DNA of 64,000 bases from Viridibacillus soli (GCF_016612995.1 NZ_JAEOAH010000004.1:1-64000), one strand, 5' to 3'. Shown: positions 45,869 through 56,460, numbered from the stretch's first letter. Program-made: numbers and translations. The notes: a model not told the origin generated them from the letters alone.

Positions 45869-46056
45869 GAGCTTTTCTGACTATTCAAAAGTTAAAGGAA
45901 TCGATGAATTGAATCGAAAAATGTGATAAGATAATGCTAAATGTATATTAATGAAACACTTCACATTCTGGGGTAGTTTTGAACGTTTTGTCCTGTTTTA
46001 CATAGGTAATATGTCAGAATTTCCCCAATGTAGTAGTATAAAGGAGAACTAAATAA

Positions 46057-46434
46057 ATGAAGCGACGAGAAGCGCGAGAAAAAGCAATCCAAGTACTTTT
46101 TCAGCTAGAAAATACTGAGTTAACTGTAGCAGAGGCAATCGAACATATCGTAGGTGAGGATAGTTCCCCATTCTTCGAGCAAATCGTACATGGCACTGTT
46201 TCGCATATGGAAGAAATTGATGCATCTTTAGTAGAAAAATTAGAAAAATGGTCATTATCCCGCCTAGCGAAAATTGAACGTACAATTTTACGTTTAGCGG
46301 TTTTTGAAGTTTTATATACACCAGAAACACCAAAAAATGTCGTTCTAAACGAAGCAATTGAGTTAAGTAAAACATTTGGTGATGAGAAATCTAGCCGCTT
46401 TGTAAATGGCGTATTATCAAAATACGCAAATTAA
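46057..46434 (+). CDS. nusB: Transcription antitermination protein NusB
   Basis: The product is 125 aa, all helical. It begins MKRREAREKAIQVLFQLENT and ends NEAIELSKTFGDEKSSRFVNGVLSK (given in parts), the standard NusB pattern. It binds boxA RNA with NusE for rRNA antitermination. AAGGAGAA precedes the ATG. It is 33 nt before folD. Confidence 0.95.
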   Translation: MKRREAREKAIQVLFQLENTELTVAEAIEHIVGEDSSPFFEQIVHGTVSHMEEIDASLVEKLEKWSLSRLAKIERTILRLAVFEVLYTPETPKNVVLNEAIELSKTFGDEKSSRFVNGVLSKYAN

Positions 46435-46467
46435 ACTAGTCAAAAGCTAAATTTGGGAGTGTTAATA

Positions 46468-47328
46468 ATGTCAGGTAAGCTAATTAACGGTAAAGAAATC
46501 GGAGAAATAATCCGACAATCGATTCAAAAAGAAGTGAATGACTTACAAGAACAAGGTGTTACACCGGGGCTAGCAGTTATTTTAGTAGGTGACAATCCTG
46601 CTTCGAAAACATATGTTTCAAACAAACAGAAATCTTGTGAACAAATAGGTATTTACTCAGAACTAATCGAATTATCAGCAGATACTACAGAAGAAACATT
46701 ATTAAATGAAATTAACAAATTAAATGCTGACCCGGCAATCGATGGCATTTTAGTACAATTACCACTTCCAAAGCATATAACTGAACAAAACGTAATAGCA
46801 GCTATTTCACCTGAGAAAGATGTAGATGGCTTCCACCCAGAAAGCGTTGGTAAAATGATTTTAGGACAACCCACTTATTTACCTTGTACGCCATATGGTG
46901 TGATGAAGTTATTGGAATACGCGAATATTGATGTTGCAGGCAAACACGCTGTGATCGTTGGACGTAGCCATATCGTTGGCGTTCCAATGGGACAACTATT
47001 ATTACAAAAAGACGCAACAGTAACATATTGCCACTCTAAAACACCTGATTTAGTAGCGATGACTACGCAAGCAGACATTTTAGTCGTTGCAACAGGTCGC
47101 GCGAAAATGATTGGTGCTGAACATGTGAAAGAAGGCGCTGTTGTTATTGATGTGGGTATTAATCGCGATGAAAACAACAAACTTTGTGGTGATGTTGATT
47201 TTGATGCAGTCGTTGATAAAGTATCAGCTATCACACCAGTACCAAAAGGTGTTGGCCCGATGACAATTACAATGTTATTGTTTAATACATTGCAATCAGC
47301 AAAAAAGAAGCTTACTCAAGACAAATGA
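46468..47328 (+). CDS. folD: Methylenetetrahydrofolate dehydrogenase/cyclohydrolase FolD
   Basis: ATG 46468 follows GGGAGTG, giving 286 aa; an upstream GTG at 46453 has no site. The catalytic Lys is in SKTYVSNKQKSCEQIGI (about 55), with DGILVQLPLPKH, NAD(P)-site GRSHIVGVPMGQLL (about 168) and the C-terminal GVGPMTITML. It interconverts methylene-, methenyl- and formyl-THF. Confidence 0.96.
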   Translation: MSGKLINGKEIGEIIRQSIQKEVNDLQEQGVTPGLAVILVGDNPASKTYVSNKQKSCEQIGIYSELIELSADTTEETLLNEINKLNADPAIDGILVQLPLPKHITEQNVIAAISPEKDVDGFHPESVGKMILGQPTYLPCTPYGVMKLLEYANIDVAGKHAVIVGRSHIVGVPMGQLLLQKDATVTYCHSKTPDLVAMTTQADILVVATGRAKMIGAEHVKEGAVVIDVGINRDENNKLCGDVDFDAVVDKVSAITPVPKGVGPMTITMLLFNTLQSAKKKLTQDK

Positions 47329-47356
47329 GCTCAGAATAGGTAAAATAGTAACGCAG

Positions 47357-47390
47357 AAGCTGTTTTTCTGATGAAAGACAGCTTTTTTTT
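47357..47390 (+). terminator. Terminator of folD
   Basis: AAGCTGT (47357-47363) pairs with ACAGCTT (47378-47384), with an inner TTTC/GAAA stem and eight T. Confidence 0.8.
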
Positions 47391-47440
47391 GCTTAGGAAA
47401 TTATAAAGCTTTGCATTGTGGATAACATTACTGCAAGCTG

Positions 47441-47542
47441 TGAGCGCCAACTCATGAGGTCGTTTCAATCCCTCGGGGGAAAGTTGGAAAGACACTTTTA
47501 CTTCGGGCTTGCAAGCAGTTGTCGGGTGTAAACGGGCGCTCT
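47441..47542. repeat. GC-rich palindromic intergenic repeat, copy 4
   Basis: The arms AGCGCC (47443) and GGGCGCT (47534) are inverted. It contains GAGGTCGTTTCAATCCCTCG and GGGCTTGCAAGCAGTTGTCG, similar to copy 3. It lies between folD and xseA. Confidence 0.75.
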
Positions 47543-47602
47543 ATGCTCTTGTTCATGAGATTATTTTCTTAAATATCGTTCGGATAAGGAGTCTGAGGCT
47601 TT

Positions 47603-48961
47603 TTGACAAGTACACCTTATTTATCTGTCCAAGCATTAACCAAATATATAAAAAAGAAATTTGATGCTGACCCACATATGCGTGATGTGTATGTGAAAGG
47701 TGAGCTATCAAATGTCAAAAGACATACAGGATCAGGCCATATCTACTTCACTTTAAAAGATGAAAAGACGCAAATTGCAGCAGTAATGTTTGCAAAAAGT
47801 GCGAATCGTTTAAAGTTTGAACCGGAAAATGGGATGAAAGTTTTTATTCGTGGTGATGTCAATGTCTATGAAGGCAGTGGGCGCTATCAATTATATGCGG
47901 CATCGATGGAACCAGATGGTGTAGGGAGCTTACATATTGCCTTTGAACAATTGCAGGCAAAGCTCTATAAAGAAGGATTATTCGATGAGCAACATAAAAA
48001 GGCGATTCCGACATTCCCTCGTAAAATTGGTGTCGTAACTGCACCAACTGGAGCAGCCATTCGGGATATTTGTACAACGATTACACAACATTACGCTTTA
48101 GCGGATGTCGTGATTTTCCCAGCACTTGTGCAAGGGGAGCAAGCAGCTCCTAGTATTGTAAAAGCGATTAAGCAAGCAAATAGTGTAGAAGGTCTCGATG
48201 TTTTAATTGTTGGGCGTGGTGGTGGGTCTATTGAAGACCTTTGGGCATTCAATGAAGAAATCGTCGCCCGAGCTATTTATGAAAGCGTTATACCGATTAT
48301 TAGTGGTGTCGGACATGAAACAGACACGACCATTGCGGATCATGTATCGGACTGGCGTGCAGCGACTCCAACGGCTGCTGCAAAAAAGGCAGTGCCAAAT
48401 AGTGAGGACTTGATGAAGTATATACTAACGCGTCAGTCACAGCTATTTCAATTGACACAGTCACGCATTCGACATGAAAGAAGTCAATTAGAGCGTTTGC
48501 AGAAATCCTACCCATTAACTTATCCTGACCGGCTATATCGCCCGTTCGTTGAAAAACTAAGTCGTACGGATGAACAAATACAAGCTCAAATGACGAACTT
48601 TATCAAAAATAAACAGTTAGTAGTACAAAGGTTAACGAATCGTGTACAAATGAATACACCGCTACAAGAAGTAAGATATAATCAGCAGCATGTGGCAAGG
48701 TTGAAGGCACAGCTTGATAAAAGCGTTGTACAAAATGTGAATAAGCAACAAGATGCTTTCAGGTCCATCATTCGTACACTAGAAGCATTAAATCCTTTAA
48801 CGATCATGAATCGTGGATATAGCATCGTTTATCAAGACGGGAAAGTAGTAAAATCCGTACAGCAAGTAAAAGAGAAACAAAATTTGACTATCCATTTTCC
48901 AGATGGTCAGGCGAATGCTGAAATTACGTCCATTACAATGACGAAAAGGGGAGAAGAATAA
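47603..48961 (+). CDS. xseA: Exodeoxyribonuclease VII large subunit
   Basis: The product is 452 aa, starting at TTG 47603 after AAGGAGT. It has an N-terminal OB domain (VYVKGELSNVKRHTGSGHIY) and catalytic domain with PTGAAIRDI, VGRGGGSIEDLWAFNEE and SGVGHETDTTIADHVSD, followed by a coiled coil. With XseB it degrades single-stranded DNA. It overlaps xseB by one base. Confidence 0.95.
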   Translation: MTSTPYLSVQALTKYIKKKFDADPHMRDVYVKGELSNVKRHTGSGHIYFTLKDEKTQIAAVMFAKSANRLKFEPENGMKVFIRGDVNVYEGSGRYQLYAASMEPDGVGSLHIAFEQLQAKLYKEGLFDEQHKKAIPTFPRKIGVVTAPTGAAIRDICTTITQHYALADVVIFPALVQGEQAAPSIVKAIKQANSVEGLDVLIVGRGGGSIEDLWAFNEEIVARAIYESVIPIISGVGHETDTTIADHVSDWRAATPTAAAKKAVPNSEDLMKYILTRQSQLFQLTQSRIRHERSQLERLQKSYPLTYPDRLYRPFVEKLSRTDEQIQAQMTNFIKNKQLVVQRLTNRVQMNTPLQEVRYNQQHVARLKAQLDKSVVQNVNKQQDAFRSIIRTLEALNPLTIMNRGYSIVYQDGKVVKSVQQVKEKQNLTIHFPDGQANAEITSITMTKRGEE

Positions 48962-49203
48962 TGGCTGAAAAGAAACAATCTTTTGCAAAGTCTATTGAAC
49001 AACTCGAAGAAATCGTTCATCAACTGGAACAAGGTGAAGTACCTTTAGAAGATGCGATTGATTTATATAAAAAGGGAATGAAGTTATCCCAGTTTTGTCA
49101 CGATCAATTACAAAATGCAGAACAGCAGCTAATCTCAATTATGGATGAAAATGGCGACGAAAAACCGTTTAATCCAACAGGGGAAGAGGGGCAAAGTAAA
49201 TGA
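48961..49203 (+). CDS. xseB: Exodeoxyribonuclease VII small subunit
   Basis: The product is 80 aa with the family signature SIEQLEEIVHQLEQGEVPLEDAIDLYKKG (seen in part: EQLEEIVHQLEQGEVPLEDA), a helical hairpin that binds XseA. It overlaps xseA and ispA, so the three are coupled. Confidence 0.95.
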   Translation: MAEKKQSFAKSIEQLEEIVHQLEQGEVPLEDAIDLYKKGMKLSQFCHDQLQNAEQQLISIMDENGDEKPFNPTGEEGQSK

Positions 49204-50084
49204 CTGAGCTTTTGAAGAAATTTATGGCTAACAATATACCAACAGTTGAAAAAAGTATGCAGGAGCTTGTTGGGCATGTTGAAGCGCCGGCAGTGTTAAA
49301 AGAATCGATGTTGTATTCATTAAATGCAGGCGGTAAAAGAGTGAGACCACTTTTTGTTCTTGCTGTTATGGACCATTTCAATGTTCGCAACGACGATGGA
49401 TTTACAGTAGGTGCTGTCATTGAAATGATTCATACGTATTCATTAATCCATGACGATTTACCGAGCATGGACAATGATGATTACCGTAGAGGGAAGTTAA
49501 CAAACCATAAAGTATATGGTGATGCTTTTGCCATACTTGCAGGAGATGCACTTAATACAATGGCATTTGGTATTCTTGCTCGTATGCAACAAATTTCACC
49601 TGAATCGCGTTTGCTATTAATAGACAAACTAAGTGTGGCAGCGGGAGCAGAAGGTATGGTTGGTGGGCAAATCCTTGATATCGAGGGTGAAGTGAAACAG
49701 TTAACATTATCAGAACTAGAAAAAGTACATGTCAACAAAACAGGAGCGCTTCTTCGATTCAGTATTGAAGCAGGTGCTATAATAGCGGATGTCACTGAAG
49801 AAGAACGTGAAATCTTAGTAGGATATGCTCATCACATTGGACTTGCATTCCAAATTCAAGACGATATTCTAGATATTGAAGGTACGACAGAACAACTAGG
49901 GAAAACTGCCGGAAAAGACGAAGCAAGTGATAAAAGCACATACCCCGCACTCCTTACTTTAGCAGGTGCCAAAGAAAAGTTGCATGAGCACTATAATCTA
50001 GCTATACAAGCGCTTGAAAAACTGCCTTCGGAAAGCAGCCTACTAAAAGACTTTGCTGATTACATTGTTCATCGTAACAATTAA
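49200..50084 (+). CDS. ispA: Farnesyl diphosphate synthase
   Basis: The product is 294 aa. The first Asp-rich motif is HDDLPSMDNDDYRRGK (about residue 86), the second is FQIQDDILDIEGTTE (about 226), and GGKRVRPLF near residue 42 binds diphosphate. It condenses isopentenyl with dimethylallyl/geranyl diphosphate to make farnesyl diphosphate. It overlaps xseB by 4 nt. Confidence 0.95.
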   Translation: MTELLKKFMANNIPTVEKSMQELVGHVEAPAVLKESMLYSLNAGGKRVRPLFVLAVMDHFNVRNDDGFTVGAVIEMIHTYSLIHDDLPSMDNDDYRRGKLTNHKVYGDAFAILAGDALNTMAFGILARMQQISPESRLLLIDKLSVAAGAEGMVGGQILDIEGEVKQLTLSELEKVHVNKTGALLRFSIEAGAIIADVTEEEREILVGYAHHIGLAFQIQDDILDIEGTTEQLGKTAGKDEASDKSTYPALLTLAGAKEKLHEHYNLAIQALEKLPSESSLLKDFADYIVHRNN

Positions 50085-50175
50085 TGGCTGTTTTAGTTTG
50101 TACAATTGTTTAACACTGTTATAATAGTAAAAACATTGTGCGAAGAATATATTAATGAAAAGGTGTGTGATGGCG

Positions 50176-52083
50176 ATGGATTTAAACAAAATATCTAGTC
50201 CATCCTTTTTGAAAGAACTAAATACGAAACAACTTCAAGACTTAAGTGAAGATGTTCGAAAATTTTTAATCCAAAAATTATCCGTAACAGGTGGTCATAT
50301 TGGTCCTAATTTAGGTGTTGTTGAACTAACAATTGCCCTACATCGTGCATTCAATAGTCCAAAAGATAAATTTATTTGGGATGTTGGGCATCAAGCGTAT
50401 GTCCACAAAATTTTGACAGGTCGTGCCGATCAATTTGATACACTCCGTCAATTTAAAGGTTTATGTGGTTTCCCAAAACGCATCGAAAGTGAACATGATG
50501 TATGGGAAACTGGCCATAGCTCAACTTCTTTATCGGCAGCGATGGGAATGGCAGCGGCACGGGATATTAAAGGCGAAAAAAACTATGTAGTGCCAATTAT
50601 CGGTGATGGTGCTCTTACAGGTGGTATGGCCTTAGAAGCACTAAACCACATCGGTCATGAAAAAACGAATATGACCGTTATTTTAAATGACAACGAAATG
50701 TCAATCGCACCAAATGTAGGCGCACTGCATAATGTTTTAGGTCGCTTACGTACTGCGAATAATTACAACAAAGCAAAAGATGAATTAGAACAGCTATTGA
50801 AAAAAATCCCTGCAGTCGGTGGTAAGTTAGCATCTACAGCAGAGCGTGTGAAAGATAGCTTAAAATATTTACTCGTATCAGGTGTATTTTTCGAAGAATT
50901 AGGTTTCACATATCTTGGACCAATTGATGGTCATAACTTTGAAACATTAGAAGAAACATTACAACATGCTAAAAGAATGAAAGGCCCTGTGTTAATCCAT
51001 GTTATTACGAAAAAAGGGAAAGGTTACTTGCCTGCTGAAAACGATACAGTTGGAACTTGGCATGGAACAGGCCCTTATAAAATGGAAACAGGCGACCTTG
51101 TGAAGCCAAAAACAACAGCTCCAGGCTGGTCTAGCTTAATAGCAGAGACAGTTCGCAAATTAGCTCGTCTTGATGATCGAATCGTAGCAATTACGCCTGC
51201 AATGCCTGTAGGCTCTAAATTAGAAGGCTTTGCAAGTGAATTCCCTGATCGTATGTTTGATGTTGGTATTGCAGAACAACATGCTGCTACGATGGCAGCA
51301 GGTATGGCAGCAGATGGCACGAAGCCCTTCTTAGCTATTTACTCAACATTCCTACAACGAGCGTATGACCAAGTACTACATGATATTTGTCGTCAAAACT
51401 TGAATGTATTTATCGGGATCGACCGTGCTGGATTAGTTGGTGCAGATGGCGAAACACATCAAGGTGTCTTTGATATAGCCTTTTTACGTCATATGCCGAA
51501 TATCGTTATTATGATGCCAAAAGACGAAAATGAAGGTCAACATATGGTGAAAACAGCCATTGAGTATAATGACGGTCCAATTACCCTTCGTTATCCACGT
51601 GGTAATGGCTTAGGAGTTCCGATGGACGCTGAGCTAAAAGTTTTACCAATCGGTAGCTGGGAAGTACTTCGCGAGGGTGCGGATGCAACAATTGTCACAT
51701 TCGGTACGACTATTCCAATGGCACAAGAAGCAGCTGATACTCTAGCGGAACACGGCATACAAGTAGAAATTGTTAATGCTCGCTTCATCAAACCGATGGA
51801 TGAGGAGATGTTACACCGTTTAATGCAAAGTAAAAAACCAATCTTAACGATTGAAGAAGGTATTTTACAAGGCGGCTTCGGTAGTGCAGTGTTAGAATTT
51901 GCAAATGATCATCACTACTCAACAACTCAAATTGATCGTATTGGTATTCCAGATATGTTCATTGAGCATGGTAACGTTGATTTATTATTAGAAGAAATTC
52001 ATATTACGACTGAAGAAACTGTGTCACGTATTCAAAAATTAGTAATTAAAGACATTAAAGATCAAGCGGGTATTAAAGCATAA
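50176..52083 (+). CDS. dxs: 1-deoxy-D-xylulose-5-phosphate synthase
   Basis: ATG 50176 gives 635 aa, matching the usual MDL start; a longer frame to 50155 is open. It uses thiamine diphosphate to join pyruvate and glyceraldehyde 3-phosphate, starting the MEP pathway. [33 protein letters not shown] (ThDP/Mg motif with Asp), and [15 protein letters not shown] (catalytic Glu) are visible. It is directly upstream of yqxC (TAATG overlap). Confidence 0.96.
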   Translation: MDLNKISSPSFLKELNTKQLQDLSEDVRKFLIQKLSVTGGHIGPNLGVVELTIALHRAFNSPKDKFIWDVGHQAYVHKILTGRADQFDTLRQFKGLCGFPKRIESEHDVWETGHSSTSLSAAMGMAAARDIKGEKNYVVPIIGDGALTGGMALEALNHIGHEKTNMTVILNDNEMSIAPNVGALHNVLGRLRTANNYNKAKDELEQLLKKIPAVGGKLASTAERVKDSLKYLLVSGVFFEELGFTYLGPIDGHNFETLEETLQHAKRMKGPVLIHVITKKGKGYLPAENDTVGTWHGTGPYKMETGDLVKPKTTAPGWSSLIAETVRKLARLDDRIVAITPAMPVGSKLEGFASEFPDRMFDVGIAEQHAATMAAGMAADGTKPFLAIYSTFLQRAYDQVLHDICRQNLNVFIGIDRAGLVGADGETHQGVFDIAFLRHMPNIVIMMPKDENEGQHMVKTAIEYNDGPITLRYPRGNGLGVPMDAELKVLPIGSWEVLREGADATIVTFGTTIPMAQEAADTLAEHGIQVEIVNARFIKPMDEEMLHRLMQSKKPILTIEEGILQGGFGSAVLEFANDHHYSTTQIDRIGIPDMFIEHGNVDLLLEEIHITTEETVSRIQKLVIKDIKDQAGIKA

Positions 52084-52904
52084 TGACAATAAAAACACAA
52101 AAAGAGCGTGTCGATATCCTTCTTGTTGAAAGAGGACTTTGTGAAACACGTGAAAAAGCAAAACGTTCGATCATGGCAGGACTTGTGTATTCAAATGAAG
52201 AGCGTCTAGATCGACCAGGTGAGAAAATCCCTGTTGATGCAGAGCTAACAATTAAAGGATCACAGCTCCGCTATGTGAGTCGTGGCGGCTTAAAATTAGA
52301 AAAAGCATTAGATATTTTTAATGTTGATGTAAAAGATAAATTAATGTTAGATATCGGTTCTTCCACTGGTGGATTTACTGACTGTGCCCTACAAAATGGT
52401 GCGAAGCATTGCTACGCACTTGATGTAGGTTACAATCAGCTAGCATGGAAAATTCGCCAAGATGAACGTGTTACTGTAATGGAACGTACTAATTTCCGTT
52501 ACGTAACAGCACCAGACCTAGTAGAAGGTTTACCTGAATTTGCAACGATTGATGTATCGTTTATTTCTTTAAAACTTATTTTACCTGTATTAAAAACATT
52601 ATTAGTACCAGGTGGCGATGTCATCGCACTTGTGAAACCACAGTTTGAAGCAGGCAAAGATAAAGTAGGTAAAAAAGGTGTCGTTCGTGAGCCGAAAATA
52701 CATTTAGAAGTAGTAGAAACAATTGCAACATTCGCTGAATCAGTAGGATTTGTGGTAAAAGATGCTTCCTATTCTCCAATTACCGGTGGAGAAGGGAATA
52801 TAGAATTTTTATTCCATCTATATAACCCACTCCGAGGAGAAGAGCTGCAATCCTTTTCAGACTTCAATACCTTGGTAAGTGAGGCACATCAACAACTTAA
52901 ATGA
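52083..52904 (+). CDS. yqxC: TlyA-family rRNA methyltransferase YqxC
   Basis: The product is 273 aa. An N-terminal S4 RNA-binding domain (ERVDILLVERGLCETREKAKR) is followed by a FtsJ-like methyltransferase domain with SAM motif LDIGSSTGGFTDCALQNGA (about 90), catalytic K-D-K-E-type residues, and ALVKPQFE (about 188). TlyA enzymes 2'-O-methylate ribosomal RNA. It starts on the dxs stop and ends at a terminator. Confidence 0.93.
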   Translation: MTIKTQKERVDILLVERGLCETREKAKRSIMAGLVYSNEERLDRPGEKIPVDAELTIKGSQLRYVSRGGLKLEKALDIFNVDVKDKLMLDIGSSTGGFTDCALQNGAKHCYALDVGYNQLAWKIRQDERVTVMERTNFRYVTAPDLVEGLPEFATIDVSFISLKLILPVLKTLLVPGGDVIALVKPQFEAGKDKVGKKGVVREPKIHLEVVETIATFAESVGFVVKDASYSPITGGEGNIEFLFHLYNPLRGEELQSFSDFNTLVSEAHQQLK

Positions 52905-52936
52905 CGCGGCCCATTTCTTTTGGGTCGTGTTTTTTC
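52904..52936 (+). terminator. Terminator of yqxC
   Basis: ACGCGGCCCA (52904-52913) pairs with TGGGTCGTGT (52921-52930), including two G-T pairs, then six T. Confidence 0.85.
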
Positions 52937-53008
52937 TTGTGATTTTAGATAATCGATGTTAGGGTTATATAAAAAGAAGAGCATAATTATTCATAGAGGT
53001 GAAAAAAA

Positions 53009-53458
53009 TTGAATAAAAGCCAACGCCATATTCGTATACGCGACATGATCGCTAATAATGACATTGAAACGCAGGACGAGCTTGTCGACTTATTAAAAGA
53101 AGCAGGCTATCACGTAACGCAAGCTACAATTTCTAGAGATATTAAAGAATTACATTTAATCAAAGTACCACTACAAGATGGTCGCTATAAATATAGTTTA
53201 CCAGCGGATCAACGCTTCAATCCAATTCAAAAGTTACACCGTGCCTTAGCAGATGCTTTTATTAGTATTGACGGTGCGGGCCATTTCTTAGTAATGAAGA
53301 CATTACCAGGAAATGCGCATGCAATCGGGTCTTTACTGGATCACTTAGATTGGAATGAAATTTTAGGTACTATTTGTGGTGATGACACGATTATGATTTT
53401 ATGTCGTGAAGAATCCCAACGCGATCTTATCAAAAATCGCTTACTTGAAATGCTGTAA
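53009..53458 (+). CDS. argR: Arginine repressor ArgR/AhrC
   Basis: The product is 149 aa from TTG 53009 after AGAGGTGA. The N-terminal winged helix includes [20 protein letters not shown] and [12 protein letters not shown], and the C-terminal trimerisation/arginine-binding domain has [16 protein letters not shown] and [14 protein letters not shown]. It controls arginine synthesis and breakdown. It lies 17 nt before recN. Confidence 0.95.
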   Translation: MNKSQRHIRIRDMIANNDIETQDELVDLLKEAGYHVTQATISRDIKELHLIKVPLQDGRYKYSLPADQRFNPIQKLHRALADAFISIDGAGHFLVMKTLPGNAHAIGSLLDHLDWNEILGTICGDDTIMILCREESQRDLIKNRLLEML

Positions 53459-53474
53459 TACGAGGTGAATTGTC

Positions 53475-55175
53475 TTGTTACGAGAGCTATCGATCAAAAA
53501 TTTCGCAATTATTGAAGACTTAACTGTAGGGTTTGTCGAAGGATTAACTGTTTTAACTGGTGAAACAGGAGCGGGGAAATCGATTATTATTGATGCGGTT
53601 CAGCTATTAGCAGGAGGTCGCGGTTCCCTGGAATTTATTCGCCATGGTGCTAAAAAAGCCGAGCTTGAAGGGCTCTTTATGATTTCTTCAGAAAACCACT
53701 CTGCATACCAAAAGTGTGAAGAGGTTGGAATTGATATTGAAGAAGGTATGGTTATTTTACGCCGTGATTTAAATGACAGTGGGAAAAGCGTTTGCCGTGT
53801 GAATGGTAAACTTGTTCCGCTATCTCTATTACGTGAAATCGGTGCGACATTAATCGATGTTCATGGTCAGCATGAAAGCCAAGAGTTAATGGATGATAAG
53901 AGGCATATTTCGTTATTAGATCAATTTGCTGGTGCTGAAATTGCTCCGCTGAAAGAACGATATGCCGAGGAATACTTGGCATATCGTGAATTAAAAAAAG
54001 AGCTAGCTGCAATTTCCGTTGGAGAACAGCAAGTGGCACAGAAAATTGATTTATTTTCATTTCAAATTAAAGAAATTGATGCTTGTCAGTTCCGTGCAGG
54101 GGAAGAAGAAGAGCTTGCAGAAGAACGCCGCCGCTTGATGAACTTCAACAAAATTTACGAGCGCTCAAGTACTGCTCATGAGGCAATTTTAGGTGAATCG
54201 AGAGGGCTCGATTGGATTGGTCAGGCGATGACCGATCTAGAAGAGGTTGCAACATTAGACAATAATTTTAAAGAGCATTCCGATAATGTATCTGCTGCCT
54301 TCTATTCTTTACAAGAGGCTGCTTTCCAAGTCAAAAATATTTTAGATGAGCTTGAGTTTAATCCAGAACGTTTAAACGAAGTGGAACAGCGTCTAACGCT
54401 AATACAATCGATGAAACGTAAGTATGGGACAACACTTGAGGAAATTCTAAACTATCGTGAAAAAATTGGTGAAGAGCTTGAATCACTATTAAATCGCGAT
54501 GAGAATATACAAAAAAATGAGCAGCAATTAGATGAGCTAAAAGAAAAATTATTGCAAACAGCTGAAAAATTAACAGCCATTCGTAAAAAAGAAGGTCGCA
54601 AATTAAGTGACGCCATTATGCAACAACTGCGTGCATTATATATGGAAAAGGCAGATTTTAGTGTGCATTTTGAACCAATTGCTGTAGATCAGTTTGACCA
54701 AAATGGATTAGATCGCATTGTTTTTTATATTGCAACAAATGTAGGGGAACCGCCGAAACCATTAACCAAAATTGCTTCAGGTGGGGAATTATCACGTATG
54801 ATGCTTGCGTTGAAAACCATTTTCTCTTCAACAAATGGCATTACATCGATTATTTTCGATGAAGTTGATACAGGTGTCAGTGGACGCGTTGCTCAAGCGA
54901 TTGCTGAAAAGATTTCCGCTATTTCCATGCATTCTCAAGTGCTTTGCATTTCGCATTTACCGCAAGTAGCTGCGATGGCAGATCATCATTATTATATTAA
55001 GAAGCATGAAGAAGCGCATCGTACTGTGACCTCACTTACTGAAATTTTCGAAGATGCAAGGATCGATGAAATTAGCCGAATGATGTCTGGCGCTGAAGTG
55101 ACAGAGCTAACATTCCAACACGCAAAAGAGTTGGTAGAAATCGCCAATGGTCGTAAAAAAGCAATGACCTTTTAA
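53475..55175 (+). CDS. recN: DNA repair protein RecN
   Basis: The start appears to be TTG 53475 (ACGAGGTGAATTG context). The product is 566 aa, an SMC-like ATPase in double-strand break repair. It begins LRELSIKNFAIIEDLTVGF, has Walker A GETGAGKSIIIDAV (about 30), two coiled-coil arms and the C-terminal ATPase half with IASGGELSRMMLALK (signature) and IIFDEVDTGVSG (Walker B). Order matches other Bacilli. Confidence 0.96.
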   Translation: MLRELSIKNFAIIEDLTVGFVEGLTVLTGETGAGKSIIIDAVQLLAGGRGSLEFIRHGAKKAELEGLFMISSENHSAYQKCEEVGIDIEEGMVILRRDLNDSGKSVCRVNGKLVPLSLLREIGATLIDVHGQHESQELMDDKRHISLLDQFAGAEIAPLKERYAEEYLAYRELKKELAAISVGEQQVAQKIDLFSFQIKEIDACQFRAGEEEELAEERRRLMNFNKIYERSSTAHEAILGESRGLDWIGQAMTDLEEVATLDNNFKEHSDNVSAAFYSLQEAAFQVKNILDELEFNPERLNEVEQRLTLIQSMKRKYGTTLEEILNYREKIGEELESLLNRDENIQKNEQQLDELKEKLLQTAEKLTAIRKKEGRKLSDAIMQQLRALYMEKADFSVHFEPIAVDQFDQNGLDRIVFYIATNVGEPPKPLTKIASGGELSRMMLALKTIFSSTNGITSIIFDEVDTGVSGRVAQAIAEKISAISMHSQVLCISHLPQVAAMADHHYYIKKHEEAHRTVTSLTEIFEDARIDEISRMMSGAEVTELTFQHAKELVEIANGRKKAMTF

Positions 55176-55181
55176 TTAATA

Positions 55182-55218
55182 AACTGTCTGTCCTATCCAA
55201 TTGGGCGGGCAGTTTTTT
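55182..55218 (+). terminator. Terminator of recN
   Basis: AACTGTCTGTCC (55182-55193) pairs with GGGCGGGCAGTT (55203-55214), with three G-T pairs, then six T. Confidence 0.82.
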
Positions 55219-55352
55219 GTATATGTATGTATGTCAACTAAATATCAATGTAAAACCTTCCACCTTCTCCAATCATCCAATTCACCTCAAATATTTACCT
55301 TACATAACATGCTAAAACAAAGCCATAGTAAAAGGACTTGAGGAGGTGAAAA

Positions 55353-56312
55353 ATGAAGAAACAAATGCGATATGTCATGCAGATTGTCACGTTGTTATTT
55401 GCCATTTTGCTACTACCATTTAGTGTTTTCGCCGAAAAAAGCCTAATACCAATGGGGCATTCTATCGGTGTTGAGCTACAGCTTCAAAGTGTTTATATAA
55501 CGAATGATGTTCTTCTGAAAAATGGTGCGTGGTTAAAAGCAGGTGATACGATTCAGACAATGAATTCACAAGAAATCCATACGCTCCAAGAAGTGCGATC
55601 CCTATATACCAGTGCTTCAGGGAAGATGATTGATGTGAAGATAAAACGTCAGCAAAAAACGCAGCATATCAAATTAAAAAAGGAAGAACTGGAACCAGTG
55701 CTATCCTTTTTTAGAGATCAGACAGATGGCATTGGTACATTAACCTTTATTGACCCGGAAACAAAAGAGTACGGGGCTTTAGGTCATCAAATTATCGATT
55801 CTGTTGTAGCGGCACCACCTAAATTCAAGTCCGGATCGATTTTCTATGCATCCATCGAACAAATAAAGAAGAGTGTTCCTGGAGAGCCAGGTTATAAAAT
55901 TTCATCCATTGAACATAATGCTGGACAGTTAGGAAGTATTGCTGAAAACAATGTGTACGGTATTTTTGGTAAATGGTCAAATGCTTTAGAACAAGGTTTT
56001 CCTAAACCAATGGAAATCATGCAGCCTTCTGAAATAAAAGTAGGTAAAGCGCAATTATTAACGACGATTGAAGGCAAAAAAGTAGAGGCATTTGATGTTA
56101 AAATCACGAAAATAGATGACAAATCGTTGCAATTTGAAGTGACAGATGCGCAATTGAAAAAGAAAACAGGTGGCATTCTACAAGGGATGAGTGGTAGTCC
56201 GATTATACAAAATGGACGTTTTGCTGGAGCTGTCACACATATGTTTATCGAAAGTCCTGAAAAAGGAGCTGCTATTCCACTTACGGAAATGCTGAAAAAA
56301 CAGCCATCTTAA
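55353..56312 (+). CDS. spoIVB: SpoIVB serine peptidase, short form
   Basis: The product is 319 aa, compared with about 426 in B. subtilis. A signal/anchor segment (residues 5-27) leads straight into the PDZ domain (SIGVELQLQ, GAWLKAGDTIQTMNSQEI), so the region of about 80-100 residues normally before it is missing. The S55 protease domain is complete, with EYGALGHQI (catalytic His), a conserved Asp in VTDAQL and QGMSGSPIIQNG (catalytic Ser). In sporulation SpoIVB cleaves SpoIVFA to trigger sigma-K processing. Confidence 0.92.
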   Translation: MKKQMRYVMQIVTLLFAILLLPFSVFAEKSLIPMGHSIGVELQLQSVYITNDVLLKNGAWLKAGDTIQTMNSQEIHTLQEVRSLYTSASGKMIDVKIKRQQKTQHIKLKKEELEPVLSFFRDQTDGIGTLTFIDPETKEYGALGHQIIDSVVAAPPKFKSGSIFYASIEQIKKSVPGEPGYKISSIEHNAGQLGSIAENNVYGIFGKWSNALEQGFPKPMEIMQPSEIKVGKAQLLTTIEGKKVEAFDVKITKIDDKSLQFEVTDAQLKKKTGGILQGMSGSPIIQNGRFAGAVTHMFIESPEKGAAIPLTEMLKKQPS

Positions 56313-56344
56313 AGAAATGATCAACTATAATTTTATGTGAATTA

Positions 56345-56375
56345 GACTGCACTGAGCGAGTTAGTGCAGTTCTTT
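56345..56375 (+). terminator. Terminator of spoIVB
   Basis: GACTGCACT (56345-56353) pairs with AGTGCAGTT (56363-56371), then a T-rich tract. Confidence 0.65.
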
Positions 56376-56460
56376 ATGTTGAATTTTCAATCCCAAAAGA
56401 ATATATGATAAAAAGCATTCTTTTTCATTGCTATTTTTGTTACAATAAAAGTTACAAATA

